From Chloroflexota bacterium (GTDB lineage Bacteria > Chloroflexota > Anaerolineae > J102): DNA of 5,869 nt. Below are positions 5,008 through 5,869 of the stretch, in pieces (the first letter of the stretch is position 1; every line of letters begins with the position of its first letter). The stretch spans positions 1-5,869 of the forward strand of contig JAJRXO010000448.1 in NCBI GenBank assembly GCA_024276255.1, written 5' to 3'. A program made the translations under genes and the position numbers. The notes beneath the pieces are model-generated. The model was not told where the DNA came from. It searched no databases and saw only the letters and a list, made by a program, of their open reading frames with translations.

Positions 5008-5735
5008 TCGAAGCGTGATTCTTCGAGTTGCCTGCGCAATTGTTCATCGGGACTGAGTGGTGTTTCGGATTCGTCTTCAGGCGGGGCAAAGAATGCTTTT
5101 TCGGCCTGTTCCAGTTCGGCAATGGAAGCACGGCCCACCAGGCTCCATTTGCCGCAATGCGGACAGCGATCGAATTTTCTGGCGCCCATGTTGGGCGCCC
5201 AGGTGTGTCGGGCAAAGGGGAAACCGCATTTGGGACAGATTGCCCCGCCCCACAGGCCATAGCCCTTGCCGCGCTTGCCGCGCCGCCGATCGAGCAAATA
5301 CATGCTGACAGGCACCAGCAGGCTAATCAGTATTAAGGGAATGACGATCTTGGCGGCGATACCCCAGGCACGGCCGGCAGGCACAAATTCACGCTGCAAT
5401 TCGTTCGAACGCAACTCATCGCCGCTGGCAGTGATGCCCACAGCATAGAGCTTATGCACGCCCAGGGCAAAATCATCGGTGCGGAATTGATAGCGCCACG
5501 GGGCTTCCTGATCCAGGCCCACCATCTGTCCGTCGATATAGAAACGCACCTCTTTCAGATCATCGGGGCCGTCGACGCGGAAGCTGAAGGTGCCCTGAAT
5601 ATCACCCGAAAAACCGCCATAACCGAAATCACGATTCAGGCGCAGACGCAGGGCCGGTTCCTGGGCCAGAGCCGGCGTGGCCACAGTCAACACAACCAGT
5701 ATCACGAACACGATCAAGCGTTGCCAGTGTTTCAT
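5004..5735 (-). CDS. Ig-like domain / zinc-ribbon single-pass membrane protein, function unknown
   Basis: With the ATG at 5733-5735 the product is 243 residues. It has a signal peptide (1-24, ending ATPALA before QEP), an extracytoplasmic beta-rich Ig-like region (about 55-118, 'LKEVRFYIDGQMVG.D.EAPW.Y.F.TDDFALGVHKLYAVGI'), a transmembrane helix (about 128-148), the basic stretch DRRRGKRGKG, then a cytoplasmic zinc ribbon CPKC (167-170) and CPHC (191-194) with 20 residues between pairs, and an acidic tail (218-243). This topology would connect an outer ligand-binding domain to a metal-bound domain inside the cell. The start is chosen because GAGGT lies 5 bases upstream and gives a proper signal peptide. 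A longer frame opening at 5813 would overlap the permease gene and add an implausible N-terminus. The stop overlaps the SH3b start as ATGA. I do not know a named family for it. Confidence 0.82.
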   Translation of the reverse strand: MKHWQRLIVFVILVVLTVATPALAQEPALRLRLNRDFGYGGFSGDIQGTFSFRVDGPDDLKEVRFYIDGQMVGLDQEAPWRYQFRTDDFALGVHKLYAVGITASGDELRSNELQREFVPAGRAWGIAAKIVIPLILISLLVPVSMYLLDRRRGKRGKGYGLWGGAICPKCGFPFARHTWAPNMGARKFDRCPHCGKWSLVGRASIAELEQAEKAFFAPPEDESETPLSPDEQLRRQLEESRFE

Positions 5736-5740
5736 ACGGG

Positions 5741-5745
5741 ACCTC
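5741..5745 (-). promoter_or_regulatory. Shine-Dalgarno site deciding the start of the zinc-ribbon gene
   Basis: The minus strand reads GAGGT 5 bases before the ATG at 5733-5735. Neither of the other in-frame ATGs, at 5747 and 5813, has a comparable site. The site lies in the 25-base gap after the permease stop, consistent with operon translation. Confidence 0.7.
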
Positions 5746-5760
5746 ATGCAGATAAATGCA

Positions 5761-5869
5761 CTATTGCCAGCGGGTAAGAATGGCTTCACGATCAAAAACC
5801 TGTACAGTGACATACGTGAGGATGATATCGAGGACGAAAGCAGCGACGGTGAACAGCACTGCCACCAGA
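5761..5869 (-). CDS. ABC-2-type transporter permease, C-terminal end (5' end outside window)
   Basis: A minus-strand frame enters from the right edge and ends with TAG at 5761-5763, giving 35 complete codons before the stop. It starts with a hydrophobic segment (LVAVLFTVAAFVLDIILTYV) and ends in the tail VFDREAILTRWQ. A final helix followed by 'F.RE.ILTRW' is characteristic of ABC-2/NatB-like permeases, many of which export lipids, polysaccharides or sodium. Only the last helix is visible, so the substrate is unknown and the call rests on that short tail. It lies 25 bases upstream of the zinc-ribbon gene in the same direction, which suggests one operon. Confidence 0.6.
   Translation of the reverse strand, partial: LVAVLFTVAAFVLDIILTYVTVQVFDREAILTRWQ

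Noticed and set aside
4829..5260. Minus-strand open frame overlapping the zinc-ribbon and SH3b genes
   Set aside because: It is out of frame with both supported genes, shows no domain-like composition, and their ATGA junction lies inside it.

Overview
The window reads as a GC-rich bacterial chromosome segment, most likely from the Chloroflexota (Anaerolineae or a related class). This assignment is inferred from gene style: secreted or anchored proteins with Thr-Pro linkers (LysM and SH3b types), an ABC-2-like permease ending in a REAILTRW-type tail, a solitary ResB-like protein and a YkuE-type phosphoesterase. No marker gene fixes the taxon.

Layout. At the left edge (2-445, +) is the C-terminal part of a LysM protein. 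It converges with a block of minus-strand genes, leaving two bases between the stop codons. Read in the direction of transcription (right to left), the minus strand carries: the tail of an ABC-2-type permease (5761-5869, partial); an Ig-like/zinc-ribbon membrane protein (5004-5735); an SH3b protein with a Pro-Thr linker (4387-5007) that overlaps it by ATGA; a membrane-anchored metallophosphoesterase (3279-4283) with its own strong ribosome binding site; a palindromic hairpin element (3160-3274); a promoter - tRNA-Thr(CGT) - terminator unit (2879-3029); a ResB-like membrane protein (1581-2855); uridine kinase (801-1463); and an HIT-family hydrolase (448-804), coupled to the kinase by another ATGA overlap.

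How the parts relate. The permease, zinc-ribbon and SH3b genes look like one envelope-related operon. Udk and the HIT protein form a tight pair in nucleotide metabolism. The tRNA is a self-contained unit with an extended -10 promoter and a textbook intrinsic terminator. That leaves the ResB-like gene with only 23 bases between the terminator T-run and its start codon.

The most unusual object is at 3160-3274, between the phosphoesterase stop codon and the tRNA promoter. Two 49-base units lie in inverted orientation around position 3217. Each holds two hairpins with TGAA loops. The units differ at 13 of 49 positions, and eight of those differences form four compensatory base-pair changes. This indicates selection for RNA or single-stranded DNA structure rather than for protein. 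It may belong to a dispersed repeat family, which the window alone cannot show. Non-genic stretches: 3030-3137 shows no convincing feature; 4284-4386 holds a ribosome binding site but no convincing promoter; 1464-1580 holds a TTCG-loop hairpin and the weak udk ribosome binding site.
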